Of a stretch of DNA of 64,000 bases, positions 11,431-21,159 are shown piece by piece. The position numbers were made by a program, and so were the translations under genes. Position 1 is the stretch's first letter; every line of letters begins with the position of its first letter. A model generated the notes under the pieces. The model searched no databases, was not told the origin of the DNA, and saw only the letters and a list, made by a program, of their open reading frames with translations. The stretch lies in assembly GCA_916613615.1 (NCBI GenBank), contig OU744736.1, positions 54,007,600 through 54,071,599 on the forward strand. The letters run 5' to 3'. This DNA is from Steromphala cineraria (Eukaryota; Mollusca; Gastropoda; Trochida; Trochidae).

Positions 11431-11995
11431 AAGGGCAGTAGCACGTTTTTGAAAAAATTATATTTCATTTTTTTTCTGACGTACGTTAAAGAGGCAGTAG
11501 CACGTTTTTAGTAGGAATATAAGGTGATGTCATCACAATGAAAACAAATTGTTCCAATTGAAAGACAATGTATTTAAATGGAGCAGCAATAATTCAAACA
11601 TTTAATGTAAATGTTAGCCATGTGATACCTTTTTCTTACACAAAATGAATTAAAGGTGTTCACACAAAATGGCCACCTATGGACTGTTTGTGAATCTTCA
11701 TATTTGGTTCTCAGACTATGGATGAAAGGTTTGTGAAATGAGATGGGTGACACTATACAAATAATGCAATAATCATTATAGGGGCAGAAGCACGTTTTGT
11801 TACTGATAATTTTAAGTTAATGCTAAATGTATGCAATATGAACACCTTTAATTCATATTGTCTAAGAATAGGGAATCACATGGCTTAACTGTACATTAAA
11901 TATTTGACTTATTACTGCTTCAGTTAGTTTAAATACTGTGTCTTTCAGTTGAAACCGTTTATTTTCATTCACTCTAAAAACGTGATACTGCCCTT
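11431..11995. mobile_element. Composite of two or three TTAA-type MITE copies, partly inverted
   Basis: The block is bounded by TTAA on both sides (11,427-11,430 and 11,996-11,999) and by the family terminus AAGGGCAGTAGCACGTTTTT with its inverted partner at the right. Inside are a second left terminus at about 11,488 (AGAGGCAGTAGCACGTTTTT, also preceded by TTAA) and a third terminus at about 11,779 (AGGGGCAGAAGCACGTTTTG) that begins a reverse-oriented copy running to the right end. So one partial + copy and one - copy sit back to back inside or beside a fragment of a third. The right end is only 50 bp upstream of the exon at 12,050. Confidence 0.85.
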
Positions 11996-12049
11996 TTAAA
12001 ATTTTAACAACAACGTGACAAGACCCATGTTTACATGCTTTTGATACAG

Positions 12050-12183
12050 AATGAGTGGTCGAGGTAAAGGAGGCAAAAGGAAAAGACCAACAAGATCAGC
12101 CAACAACTCGGTTGATGTTATAGCCTTGCCATATGGATATGTTTCTGACACTGTACAACGTTCTCCTCTTATGATCTCACGTG
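12050..12183 (+). CDS. Candidate coding exon 1 of a three-exon gene end, basic N-terminal or stalk segment
   Basis: The sequence TTTTGATACAG ends at 12,049 and a consensus donor G|GTAAGT starts at 12,184. The frame is open through the exon and ends in phase 1. It contains an ATG at 12,051 giving MSGRGKGGKRKRPTR, then a neutral stretch with an NNS sequon and PYGYVSD. If this ATG is the start, the whole protein is 91 residues; if the exon is internal, earlier exons are unseen, and the single base before the ATG would complete a codon. The first nine residues equal the start of histone H4 and resemble H2A, but the rest shows no histone fold, so I regard this as coincidence. The exon joins in phase to 13,356 and then 14,605. 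A MITE ends about 50 bp upstream. Confidence 0.55.
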
Positions 12184-13355
12184 GTAAGTACTAACGTAAA
12201 CTCAGTGCACTGAAAATACAAGGTGAGCATATACATGTAGGTACTTTGTTCGAGACGAAGAAGTCTAACACAGGCTCACAAGAAAGCGAGAAAACATTGG
12301 CTGAATTATTTCAAGTAAAGCTTTTCTTGTAGAAGCTGCATTTTGGATAAGAGCTGAAAGACAATGTTCTCGAAATATTCAGGGATTCTTTTTTGGAAGC
12401 TCTCTTAGGGTTAAGGTAGTTTAGATTTCCATTTATAAACATACCGTATTTCCTTAATTACACGCCTGCCTTGAATATACGCCTGCCTCGAATAGACGCC
12501 CTTGCATAAGACTTTCGGAAAATAATAAACGTCTGCCTTAATTAAACGCCGGTAAACAAAGTTTTATATATAAAAACGCTTCTTTTTCGTTAAATTATCT
12601 GATTTTGTTACAAAATAGTCTAAACTGTTTCGCTTTTTACGAAATAGACGCCTGCCTTGAATAGAAGCCTGCCTCAAATAGACGCCTATAATGTAGACCT
12701 TTTGAAAATAATAGACAAAAATCTAGGCCCGGATCATTAATTTCACTCAGATCTGCAGACGGTTGGGGCAGAAGGGGAGATGTAACAAAATCAGAAGAAG
12801 ATTCTTTCTCTTTTCTTTCTGTAGCATTGTGACCCGTCACACACCATTATTACAAACATTTAAGTTACTTAATAAACAAAACTACATGATATTATTGATA
12901 ACAACTTCAGATAAGCATGACATTCAGATTAAATCATTATATTTATTAAGAAATTGATAAGGAAAATATTATCGAATACATACTGCTGTTCTAATGTATA
13001 TGATCTCAAAATTTCCATTAAAGACATGTGTTCAATCAAGGGTGTGCCTTTTCGACTAAATCAATTACTCTACACTGTTACCTTCAGCGAGCACATGGAT
13101 GTTTAAATCCTTAGATAATACCGATACTTGTGGCGTCCAATTGATTACCTTACACTTTCTATAAACAATTCACATCAGGTAAAACACAAGCTAAAACCTC
13201 TTTTAAAGTAAAAAGTAGTATTGTTGCTAGGTTAAATACAGAGAGGAAATATATAGACAACAGAAGAGGGTAGATGACAATTCCATTTGAACATGGGACA
13301 TTAGCTTAATAAGGAAGCGTTGAATAAGGAACAGTTTACGTTCATCGTCTTTCAG
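12184..13355 (+). other. Intron 1 of the 12-kb gene
   Basis: It begins GTAAGT and ends CTTTCAG. It contains the degenerate CGCCTGCCT repeat at 12,444-12,700 and otherwise AT-rich sequence. Confidence 0.5.
12444..12700. repeat. Interspersed repeat built on a CGCCTGCCTYGAATAGA motif
   Basis: At least six variants of a roughly 18-20 bp unit, such as ACGCCTGCCTTGAATATA, ACGCCTGCCTCGAATAGA and ACGTCTGCCTTAATTAA, occur in two clusters (12,462-12,555 and 12,648-12,690) around an AT-rich core. It starts with TACCGTATTTCC, a phrase that often begins such dispersed repeats in animal genomes. No coding. Confidence 0.6.
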
Positions 13356-13464
13356 AGAGTCCCTTGTCTTTAATGAGAGCAGGTCTAATTGGTGGAGCTC
13401 TCGGGATGACAGTTCCTCTGCTGGTTATCATTGGTCTGCTGTGTCTAGTGCTGTGCAGAGGAAG
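13356..13464 (+). CDS. Transmembrane exon 2 of the 12-kb gene
   Basis: The acceptor CGTCTTTCAG is followed by 109 bases and a donor AAG|GTGAGG. Entering in phase 1 (G from exon 1 plus AG makes Glu), the frame reads SPLSLMRAG and then an unbroken hydrophobic run of about 25 residues, GLIGGALGMTVPLLVIIGLL followed by CLVLC, and a basic stop-transfer end CRGR. This is a textbook single-pass membrane helix, and the GLIGGALG start is a small-residue packing motif. The exon leaves in phase 2. The match of both phases with the neighbouring exons is the strongest gene evidence in the window. Base composition is clearly less AT-rich than the flanks. Confidence 0.72.
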
Positions 13465-14604
13465 GTGAGGTTCTGTCACATCTTTATGTTATTGTCAAGG
13501 TATACTTATTATAACAAGTGTCGAAACGGTGTGCCATGATATTCAATGGCAATGTTATAGCTCTCAAAATGCCTAATTCAGCTGTGTACCTTACGTTTGT
13601 TCACTCACTTGCGTATTATAGTGCAAATATCATTTACTATGGGGTGTATTTCAGGCAATCTAGTATTTGCACAAAAAAAACGGATCATAATGAAATTTCA
13701 GTACATAAAATAAGATTCATTTTGTGTTAAAATATTCGTATGCCATACCAAACAGTTAACAGTTAGAAGTTTGGCAGTACATTGAAGTGACCAGGGAATG
13801 GTATTTCGAAAACACTATTTGATATTTTTTCTTGTCAATGTGATGATGTAATTTTTTTTCAGCGAGTCATTACTGAATTTTATTTGAAAAATTAAGACAA
13901 TCGAATTTGACAAAAATATGATCCCATCTGTCTATTTTCCTTGCCAAACATTGAGGTTGTGCCACAGTGACCAGACAATCCCAGAATATGGTTTGAGAAC
14001 ACATGGACAATCATTGTTCCCTTGTCATTGCTGCTGGATTTATTTGTTTGACATCCAAACGAAACTCAAAATAACATGTTATTTGCACAAAGAATCACTG
14101 GCAAATGAACAAACTTAATGTGGGCAGCTGTATACTTCATTGATAAACATGCTATCTATCACTTATATTATGAACTGTAAGAAAGCCTTCCAATTAATCT
14201 TATTTTAATATTGGTAATAAATACGGAAAGCTACAGTAGTATTGATAAAACCTGGGTCGAGTCATGCTGCTGTTAAAATGACGGATTACTCAATATCAGT
14301 TGGAAAATAAGTTTTCAGTATTATATATCCTAAAATATCTGCCAACTTGTTGTAAAATGTATAAAAGCACTTTATGAAGCTTTATGTTTAAATATATGAA
14401 ATAATGTATATACATGTATAGTGTACCAGCTGTTAAAATACGAGCTGGAAGTCAAATTTACTTCTGAATAAATTATTTGTATGTTATGAATAACAATATG
14501 ATCTCACAGATGGGTAACTATTGAGATAGTTAATGTTGTTATATAGATTCATTGATATGATACTATTTTGAGATAATATAACAAAACTATTATTTTTTTT
14601 ACAG
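13465..14604 (+). other. Intron 2 of the 12-kb gene
   Basis: It begins GTGAGG and ends with a T-rich tract and TTTACAG. It contains an old dispersed repeat (about 13,770-14,170) that recurs at 17,850-18,260. The ORFs inside (13,518-13,730 and 13,918-14,118) are not supported. Confidence 0.5.
13770..14170 (+). repeat. Dispersed repeat, copy 1
   Basis: It opens with GTACATTGAAGTGACCAGGG. Related openings lie at 17,868 (GTCATTGGAGTGTCCAGGGG) and at 63,252 (GCATTGAAGTGACCAGGGGT). The first two copies then share TTTCGAA followed by ACACTATTT, a later AAAAATATGA followed by CCCATCTG block, and a GCAGCTGTA tract. The copies are well diverged and non-coding. Confidence 0.55.
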
Positions 14605-14638
14605 ATCTACAGATGTGGAAAGGAAAATCTCTATTTGA
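14605..14638 (+). CDS. Terminal exon 3 of the 12-kb gene, short cytoplasmic tail
   Basis: The acceptor TTTTTTTTTACAG is excellent. Entering in phase 2, the codon AG+A gives Arg, followed by STDVERKISI and TGA at 14,636-14,638. The tail after the membrane helix is therefore about 14 residues, polar and charged, without tyrosine. An AATAAA hexamer follows 21 bases after the stop. Both splice phases and the nearby polyadenylation signal agree with a real 3' gene end. Confidence 0.65.
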
Positions 14639-14658
14639 AATAACTGTAAAAAAGATAC

Positions 14659-14664
14659 AATAAA
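14659..14664 (+). terminator. AATAAA polyadenylation signal
   Basis: A canonical AATAAA hexamer lies 21 bases after the stop codon of the three-exon gene, within a short A/T-rich 3' UTR. Confidence 0.55.
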
Positions 14665-15219
14665 CGTTTAATGCTAAAACAATTAAACAAACATTTTTAA
14701 AGTCCAATTGAACATGATTTGAGAGGCCGTTCAGAGGTGCGTGCCTGCTTTTATCCGATAATCAAATGAACAACTGACTTTCATCTCACTCAATAACAAA
14801 ATTGATAGCTTTTAGATATAATTTTCATTGCTACAACGCTTCAAGGGTCCCTTCACGGATTTATTAAAGATTGTGTAGAACTATAAGGTGTGTTGGAGCA
14901 CTTGCTTCTATCGGGTCAAGGCGTAAGGCACATACTTCTTGCGTATCAAGCGTAAGGCACAAAGTAAATGTTTTCGGATCTTAAACCTCGTGCAATCCAT
15001 GCATATACACCTGCTTCAAGACACCTTGTCTCAGGTTGTCCATTTCGTTTTGGAATATTGAAAGACTAATACGCCTTATTAGTGTCTACAGATACTTAAC
15101 AATCGCGTACAAAGCTTATCTCAGATTCAAAACCATATCAAAATCAAATGTTTTCTATTATAGTATATTTTTTGACCTGAAAGTTCCATGGACACTTTTT
15201 GCATGGTTGCCATTGCCAA

Positions 15220-15480
15220 CTAGATCTAAGGGGGTGTTGTTGCTGTTTGCATTATACAATGCTGCAGTAAACATGAAACTATGTAGGAAACAATCCTACT
15301 TTTTCAGAACACTCACTAAGGTTTAGGTACAAGGCTACGCTAACATTAATTTCAGTGCAGTCAAACCTATGGGTCGCTAGTTAATGCTAGTAGATTTTAT
15401 TGCAACAGATAGACACAAAAGGCTTTCTCCCTGTATTAATACTAGCAACCGTGATATAGGTCACGTTCATAAATTTTCCA
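15220..15480. repeat. Dispersed repeat, copy 1 of a pair
   Basis: Similar to about 16,080-16,245: both hold AATGCTRCAC-like words, TTTCAGYGCRGT, a run like TTTTATTGCAA or TTTTACCGCAA, and AATACTAGCARCCGYGATAT near the end. The copies are diverged and I see no coding content. The 96- and 89-codon ORFs that cover these copies are not alike in protein, so I do not call them. Confidence 0.5.
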
Positions 15481-16079
15481 TTTCAGTGTGAAAATGATGA
15501 TATGTTGTTTCGTTTACTCTGGCGTGTTTGCTGCAAAAATCTTATGAGTATCCTATACAACTAAAAGACAAACAAACAGTAGGGTAATATTTGATAAGAT
15601 TGAAATCAAGACATTTAACAAAATAATTTATTTTGTTTAGTGTGTCTTATAATTAAATCAATCGATGGATGTAGATACACAACTGCTCAGGATAAATTGT
15701 GTTTAAATCCCGAAATCAAAGTTTGTTGAATCACCCTCAAATGTCTTAGCGATAAATTCTGTTGAAATCAATACTGACACAGCCACAGATTTTATTGCAG
15801 TTTGATTTGTAACAGAAAAGCACAGCTTGACGTTAGATATCGACTTTCCTCAAGTGAAGAGATTCTACAGATATATTGAAATGTGAACCTTTGACTTCAG
15901 AAACACTGTAATTGGAATCCGTTATTCTTCTTGTTAAGGAACAGAGGGTGGTATAAAGTTTCAAATGATACTTTATTCCAATGAAACTATTCTGCTTAAA
16001 ACTTATTTTTGTGATTGTTCGGCTTCGGTCAGAACGTCATTGGTAGGAAATCCAGCCAGGGGCTCGGCAACTTTGTCTG

Positions 16080-16245
16080 CAGTGGAGAACTGTTCTACAC
16101 ACAGCCAGGTTTTGGTACAATGCTACACTGAATTTCAGCGCGGTATCAACCATGGTTTCACTTATTCCATAGGTTTGCAGGTTTTACCGCAATACATAGC
16201 CACATTAGTGTTGTGGGTTTTCTACCTGCAATAATACTAGCAGCC
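16080..16245. repeat. Dispersed repeat, copy 2 of a pair
   Basis: Partner of 15,220-15,480, as described there; ends at the AATACTAGCAGCCGCGATAT tract. Confidence 0.5.
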
Positions 16246-17849
16246 GCGATATGAGTGAAATACTCTTGAAACTGGCGATCAACCCCATATCACCTCACCT
16301 CACATCACACTCAAAAATATCATATTTTCCTTTCATTAAAAGGAATCTTTCCAAATAATGTAGGTAACGATCTGAGCTAATTTCATTTCATTGAACGGAC
16401 AGAAGAAAGACAATCGTCCAAAATGCATTTTGTCTGCATGATTATTATGAATAGATATATGTGGAAGAAACATATACTGCATAAGTATATCTTTTTCTAA
16501 CACTTTCTAATTTTTTTTGATTTGCCGCTATTCGTTCATTAAAAGAAGCCGAATATGAACTAAGTCAGGGTTGGTGTAAAATTTCATAGTACATTTAACC
16601 TTTCTGTGACTTTTGTCTTCAGAAGGTGTGAATGAGGTCAATTGGCTCTGTTTTGGACAGTACCTTTAACAACGAGAGTTCAATCATGTTGAGATGACCA
16701 TGCGATATTATGCGCATAAAAAAACCAAATCTACATGTATTTCAAAAGAAAACTTTAAGAGGTGTTCATCGTGGTACATTTAAACACATACAACAACAAA
16801 ATTACATTCCAATGATATCATATTGACTTCATTTTGCGAATACCATATTTAAATTGGTACAGTTCTTCTTCACGTTAACATTGTTGAGGGTTACCCAAAA
16901 TAAAACATATAGAATATCGGTTCATTTGCAAATCAAATATAATTATATGGAAGACAACTATATTCCCTCGATACATATCTTTTGCTATAAATTTTCTCAT
17001 TTCACTATAATGAATTCTTCCACATGTTTTTATTTGCCTGTATTCATAAACCGAATATGAACCAAGTCAGAAGTCAGTGTCTCTTTCTCTTTTGAATATT
17101 TGAATGAGGTCATAGAAATATGACTTCTTCAAGATCCTTCTGTCAACAGAAGTTATTGTCGAGAAAAGGTCAGTCATGATTTATGGATGAAGCACTATAT
17201 TCACATCTGAAACCAAATGAAAACATTATATTAGATGTACACTACATCGTCTCTCAAAACTAGTTTTGGAAGTCACGTTGCTGATATTTTAGTTGTAATA
17301 AACAGACAAATTAAGAGTGAAAGTGCCTTATTTAAACTACATTTGGAATTAAACAATTGTGTTCTTTTTTACATTTATTTCAATGATGGCAATTAGAAAT
17401 GGTTTAGTTCGTAGTTGCAATGATAACAATGTAAACACAACTGACTCAAAAAACATGATTCACACTCACAGGACGCATGCACTATTTGCGAACATTGCAA
17501 TCAATTTCCTGGTTTTATATACATTTACGACTGCTTAATATAATTGGTAATCATTGAGTCTATCAGCTTGTCCTTGTGTGTGTACCTCGTCTCTGCCTCA
17601 GGGAGTGCGTGCAAGATATAATAGAACATCTTCCCTGAATTTCCCTGTCAGGAACATTACAAATATTGGTCCACAAACTTGAAATGCGGTGTGAAGACAA
17701 GCTTTATGTCACATGATTTTCACATTTATTTTCATCCAGAATTTGAGGCATCGTAGCACCGTGAAAACAAAATGGATCATGTTGAAAGTTCACAGCATAG
17801 ATTTATTTATGTTAACATAATCACAGTTCATACCTAGCCGTTACCCCCT
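16246..17849. other. Non-coding, nothing recognised
   Basis: AT-rich with short chance ORFs only. A pair of similar phrases about 480 bp apart (CGAATATGAACTAAGTCAG at 16,550 and CGAATATGAACCAAGTCAG at 17,051) hints at an old local duplication. Confidence 0.45.
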
Positions 17850-18260
17850 AATATTTTTTGGCAGGTCATTGGAGTGTCCAGGGGTCTAAATTTCGAATAC
17901 ACTATTTTATATTTTTCACAATAAAATCCATAAACATCATTAAACACAAGTCATAGTTGTTTTTTTGCAGTACGGTAATGAACTTGTACTGATCTTTCTC
18001 TCGGAGATTCCATATGAAATATTTCAATCGAAGCTTAATAAATTTGAATTCCAAAAATATGACCCCATCTGGCTCATTCTTCATGGTAAATTTGGAAACT
18101 TGGAACCAGAGACCAGAAGCACCAATATTGGGTTATTTTACACGTGAACACTGGTTCACCTCTTGTCAGATCTCCTACAGTTATGTAATTAACATACGTC
18201 CAAGCAAAAACCAAAATTAAATTATATTTGCACCATGAAAATGCAGCTGTATTACGTACA
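17850..18260 (+). repeat. Dispersed repeat, copy 2
   Basis: Partner of 13,770-14,170. Overlapping + strand ORFs at 17,965-18,147 and 18,014-18,220 are in different frames and unsupported. Confidence 0.5.
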
Positions 18261-18822
18261 TATTAAAAATAGTTGGTGTAACATACTTTCGCCTCACATG
18301 GTGTAAAAAGGCAAAATTTTAATACATTGGCCATGATTTAATACTGTAATGTTTGTTAGCAAAAACACAAAGTATGCCGTTTATAAGATAAATGTTCTAC
18401 CAAAACCATACAAGTTGAGTCATTTGCAGACCCTGACAAATACCCTCTTTCTAATCAATCTTATAAAACTTCTGCATGGGACCGCTCTCTAGATTGGAAA
18501 AACGTGTCATACATTTTCTATAATGAGATTGAGAAACAGATAAAAGTTTCTCAATCATTTTATATCGGCTATTTTTGACAGCTGAAGTTTCACCACTTAT
18601 GAGCGTGGGAAGCCCCATATCAACCGTCATCTGTTCATAAGTTTAACATTTTTTCGATCAAAATATTACTCTATCATCAATGATTTGAAAAATTGCATCA
18701 CATTAACACCGTTACACACGATTGATATAAACAAATGGTGGATCGAAGCCAACCTATATGTTTGGTAGAGCTTGTCTTTTACTGAAACAAAAAGGTTGGT
18801 CTCTGATTACCCCTGAAGACAG

Positions 18823-19029
18823 GATGAAGATGAAGGCAAATCGACAGCCAAGCAAACACCTCAGAGGAAAGTCAATACAGGGGTTTACACTTTAATGATT
18901 CCAGACACGTCAGAGTACCAGACAAACACAAGGGAGAGGATGAATTGCAGCTCGCCAAATTGTTTGTGGCAAGATGAACACTTGATCAGACAAGGAGACA
19001 GTATAGCTAACATCGATGGTAAGGAATGA
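18823..19029 (+). CDS. Candidate terminal coding exon, 'DED' tail family, copy C (68 aa)
   Basis: The string GAAGACAG ends at 18,822 and an open frame in phase 0 starts Asp-Glu-Asp-Glu, like the exons at 3,690 and 49,702, then runs 68 codons to TGA at 19,027-19,029. The peptide is polar: Lys/Gln-rich at first, then GVYTLMIPDTSEYQTNTRE, then CSSPNCLWQDE and a hydrophilic end. It has no membrane segment, so it fits a cytoplasmic tail or a secreted C-terminus. Two Tyr residues are present but neither fits a strict ITIM. A related sequence lies at 21,049-21,159. The alternative that GATG|GTAAGG at 19,016-19,024 is a donor would drop only the last three residues. The acceptor has a weak pyrimidine tract. 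Confidence 0.42.
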   Translation, partial: DEDEGKSTAKQTPQRKVNTGVYTLMIPDTSEYQTNTRERMNCSSPNCLWQDEHLIRQGDSIANIDGKE

Positions 19030-20450
19030 GAAAAAAACAACGACCAGATAAAAACACATTAGTAGCAACTTTTCCAAGTATATTGTTGTTTTTATTTACA
19101 GAGATAACTGCTGTATTAATCACCTTTGAATTTAGTTGTTAAGGCATTTAAGTCACTGGTGGACAAACAAATATTGGGAATATCTAATTACTAGGTTTAT
19201 GGTATATTTTAGGTTATTTGTGTAGAATTATATGCTATGGCCATTGCTATCAACATAACATGGTTTCTAAGAAGAATTGGGAGTTGATAAATATCCTGAC
19301 CTTGTCGTTGTTTCGAGGAGGCAATGGTTAGACTCATTCTGATAAAAAACATTACATCTTGCAAGCTTGAATCGGAATAAAATTTACATACATCCCAAAA
19401 TATAAATAAGTGAATTTATCTCCTATTTATATAGCCATTTGACAGATTAATACACAAATATACGTTCAATACAATCAATCACTTGACAACGTTGGAGACA
19501 GATAATTGTACTGAACGGCTCGAAATAAATTTCTAGAGGCATCAGACAGTGTCGATGTAATGAAATGAAGGAAAACTTGATAATTGTATAAACCTTTTGG
19601 GTGTCTACTTTAAGAAAATTGAGGGATGGAATTTAATTTGTGACAAATAAATAAAATTATAGTATCCATTGATCTTTAAGAGATTTTAACTTTATCGACA
19701 GCACTAACTTTATTTCATGGTTCATTTGTCTATTTATATTTTCCTTATATAAACATGATTTTAAGAATTGAATTATTGTGTCACGTATAGAGATTAACTG
19801 AAGGTCTAACAAAAACATATATACACCACACAACTCTTAAACAAAATTTTGGGCAATGTCATATGTTTGTTTTTCCATCGGTATGTCATAGCTTTCCCGT
19901 CAGTCAATCTGTCCGTTTTTTCAATTCGTCTGCATTCATTTCGTTTCCGAAGTAGAGCATTGATTGTAGGCATGGGTTTGGATACTTTTTGTGATGTTCA
20001 ACTTCTTTGTTGTTAAAATTGTGGACGTTCCATTGCAAACGTTGCATTGCTAGAATTAACCAATGAACAATCATTATGTTTGGATCTGCCTTTTGAGAGT
20101 TTCAACTTTTTTGGATCTCGTGACGTTTTATTAAATTATATAATTATTGTGGACCATTGTGATATGTCATCTTCTGAAGATTTGTGTGTACCAAGCTTGT
20201 CAATAGTCTAAATGTGGAATATTACCTTTGCTGTATTTCTGAGCAACACACAGGGAACCTTTATATTTGCTGATAAAGGAACAGAAGAAATTGTCACAAC
20301 TAAACCCTTCTGAACTATTTATCATTGAACCAATTAAGCCAAAAGGTTCTATAATATTTGAAATATCTTCCCAAAATAATTTCACCATGCCCATTATTTT
20401 TTTAATTCAGACATGATATCAATTAGTTAACACAAATTAAAAAGGATTCT
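19030..20450. other. Non-coding, nothing recognised
   Basis: AT-rich. The - strand ORF at 20,200-20,394 has no domain I recognise. Confidence 0.5.
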
Positions 20451-20454
20451 GCTG

Positions 20455-20560
20455 CAATTTTTTTTCGCCAGGGGAAAATGCCGGAACCAATGGATTTGGT
20501 CTAATAAGAACAGAGCCTCGATCCACGTTCATAACTTGATCTGCCTCTGTGAGGAGAGAA
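20455..20560 (+). repeat. Shared block, copy 1 (partner 40,490-40,600)
   Basis: The order TGCCGGAACCAATGGATTTG, GTCTAATAAG, CAGAGCCTCGATCC and GATCTGCCTCTGTG is repeated at 40,516-40,593 with about 85% identity by eye. Non-coding in both. Confidence 0.6.
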
Positions 20561-20876
20561 TGAATTCCTTAGAAACATAATCCTTCCTCAGATGAACCAG
20601 AAGAATCAGGCTTTTTATTACGCAGGGGACTAAGCAAGAGAATTAGTTCAACTCCCCCAATGCGAAACGTGCATTTGCCGATTTCACTTTTATGTTTGAG
20701 AGATAGAATGGATTAGTGTGAACCTTAACCTTAACTACCAATATTCCCAGGGGTATATTGGCGCTCTTTGTCACTTCTCCTTGATAATACAGCAAACTAA
20801 ACTCCAGTATGTAAGCAAAGCAAACAGACGATAGATGGACACCCTTCCCCTTTGATAAAACAATAATGGCTTTTGT

Positions 20877-20996
20877 CTGTGTATATTTTCAAAAGATAAC
20901 AAGAGCAGAGATGTTCAGTGGTTTCGGTTAATATGTTCAAAAGATCACCAAGGCGGAGTAGTTCAGTGGTTTCTGTGTATATGTTCAATAAACGAT
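20877..20996. repeat. Short tandem duplication, period about 60 bp
   Basis: The phrase GTTCAGTGGTTTC, then TATGTTCAA, then AAGATCACCAAGGCGGAGTA is present about twice with small changes, and a partial third unit opens the array (CTGTGTATATTTTCAAAAGA). The - strand ORF here is a by-product of the repeat. Confidence 0.55.
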
Positions 20997-21048
20997 CAAA
21001 GTTGAATAAAAGTCAAAATTGACAGTATAGTAAATAGCCTTGAGGAGA

Positions 21049-21159
21049 GTCGATACAAGACTTGAGACATTCTCGATTCTAGACACGCCAAGCTACCAGA
21101 CAAGCACAAAAGAAAGCAAATGGTTTGACGCAGGATGTACTTTTGCTCTAATAGGATGA
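21049..21159 (+). pseudogene. Decayed relative of the 18,823 tail exon
   Basis: In one frame this reads VDTRLETFSILDTPSYQTSTKES, which aligns with VNTGVYTLMIPDTSEYQTNTRE of the exon at 18,823, and the DNA aligns over about 90 bp. Upstream, where the other copy continues open to its DED start, this copy has in-frame TAG and TAA (about 21,028-21,033) and no acceptor that I trust. The downstream part has lost the frame near the TGA at 21,157-21,159. It is a broken paralogous exon about 2.2 kb from its relative. Confidence 0.5.

Noticed and set aside
12051..12077. Histone H4/H2A gene start (MSGRGKGGK)
   Set aside because: Only the first nine residues match; the rest shows no histone fold, and the exon joins in phase to a membrane helix.
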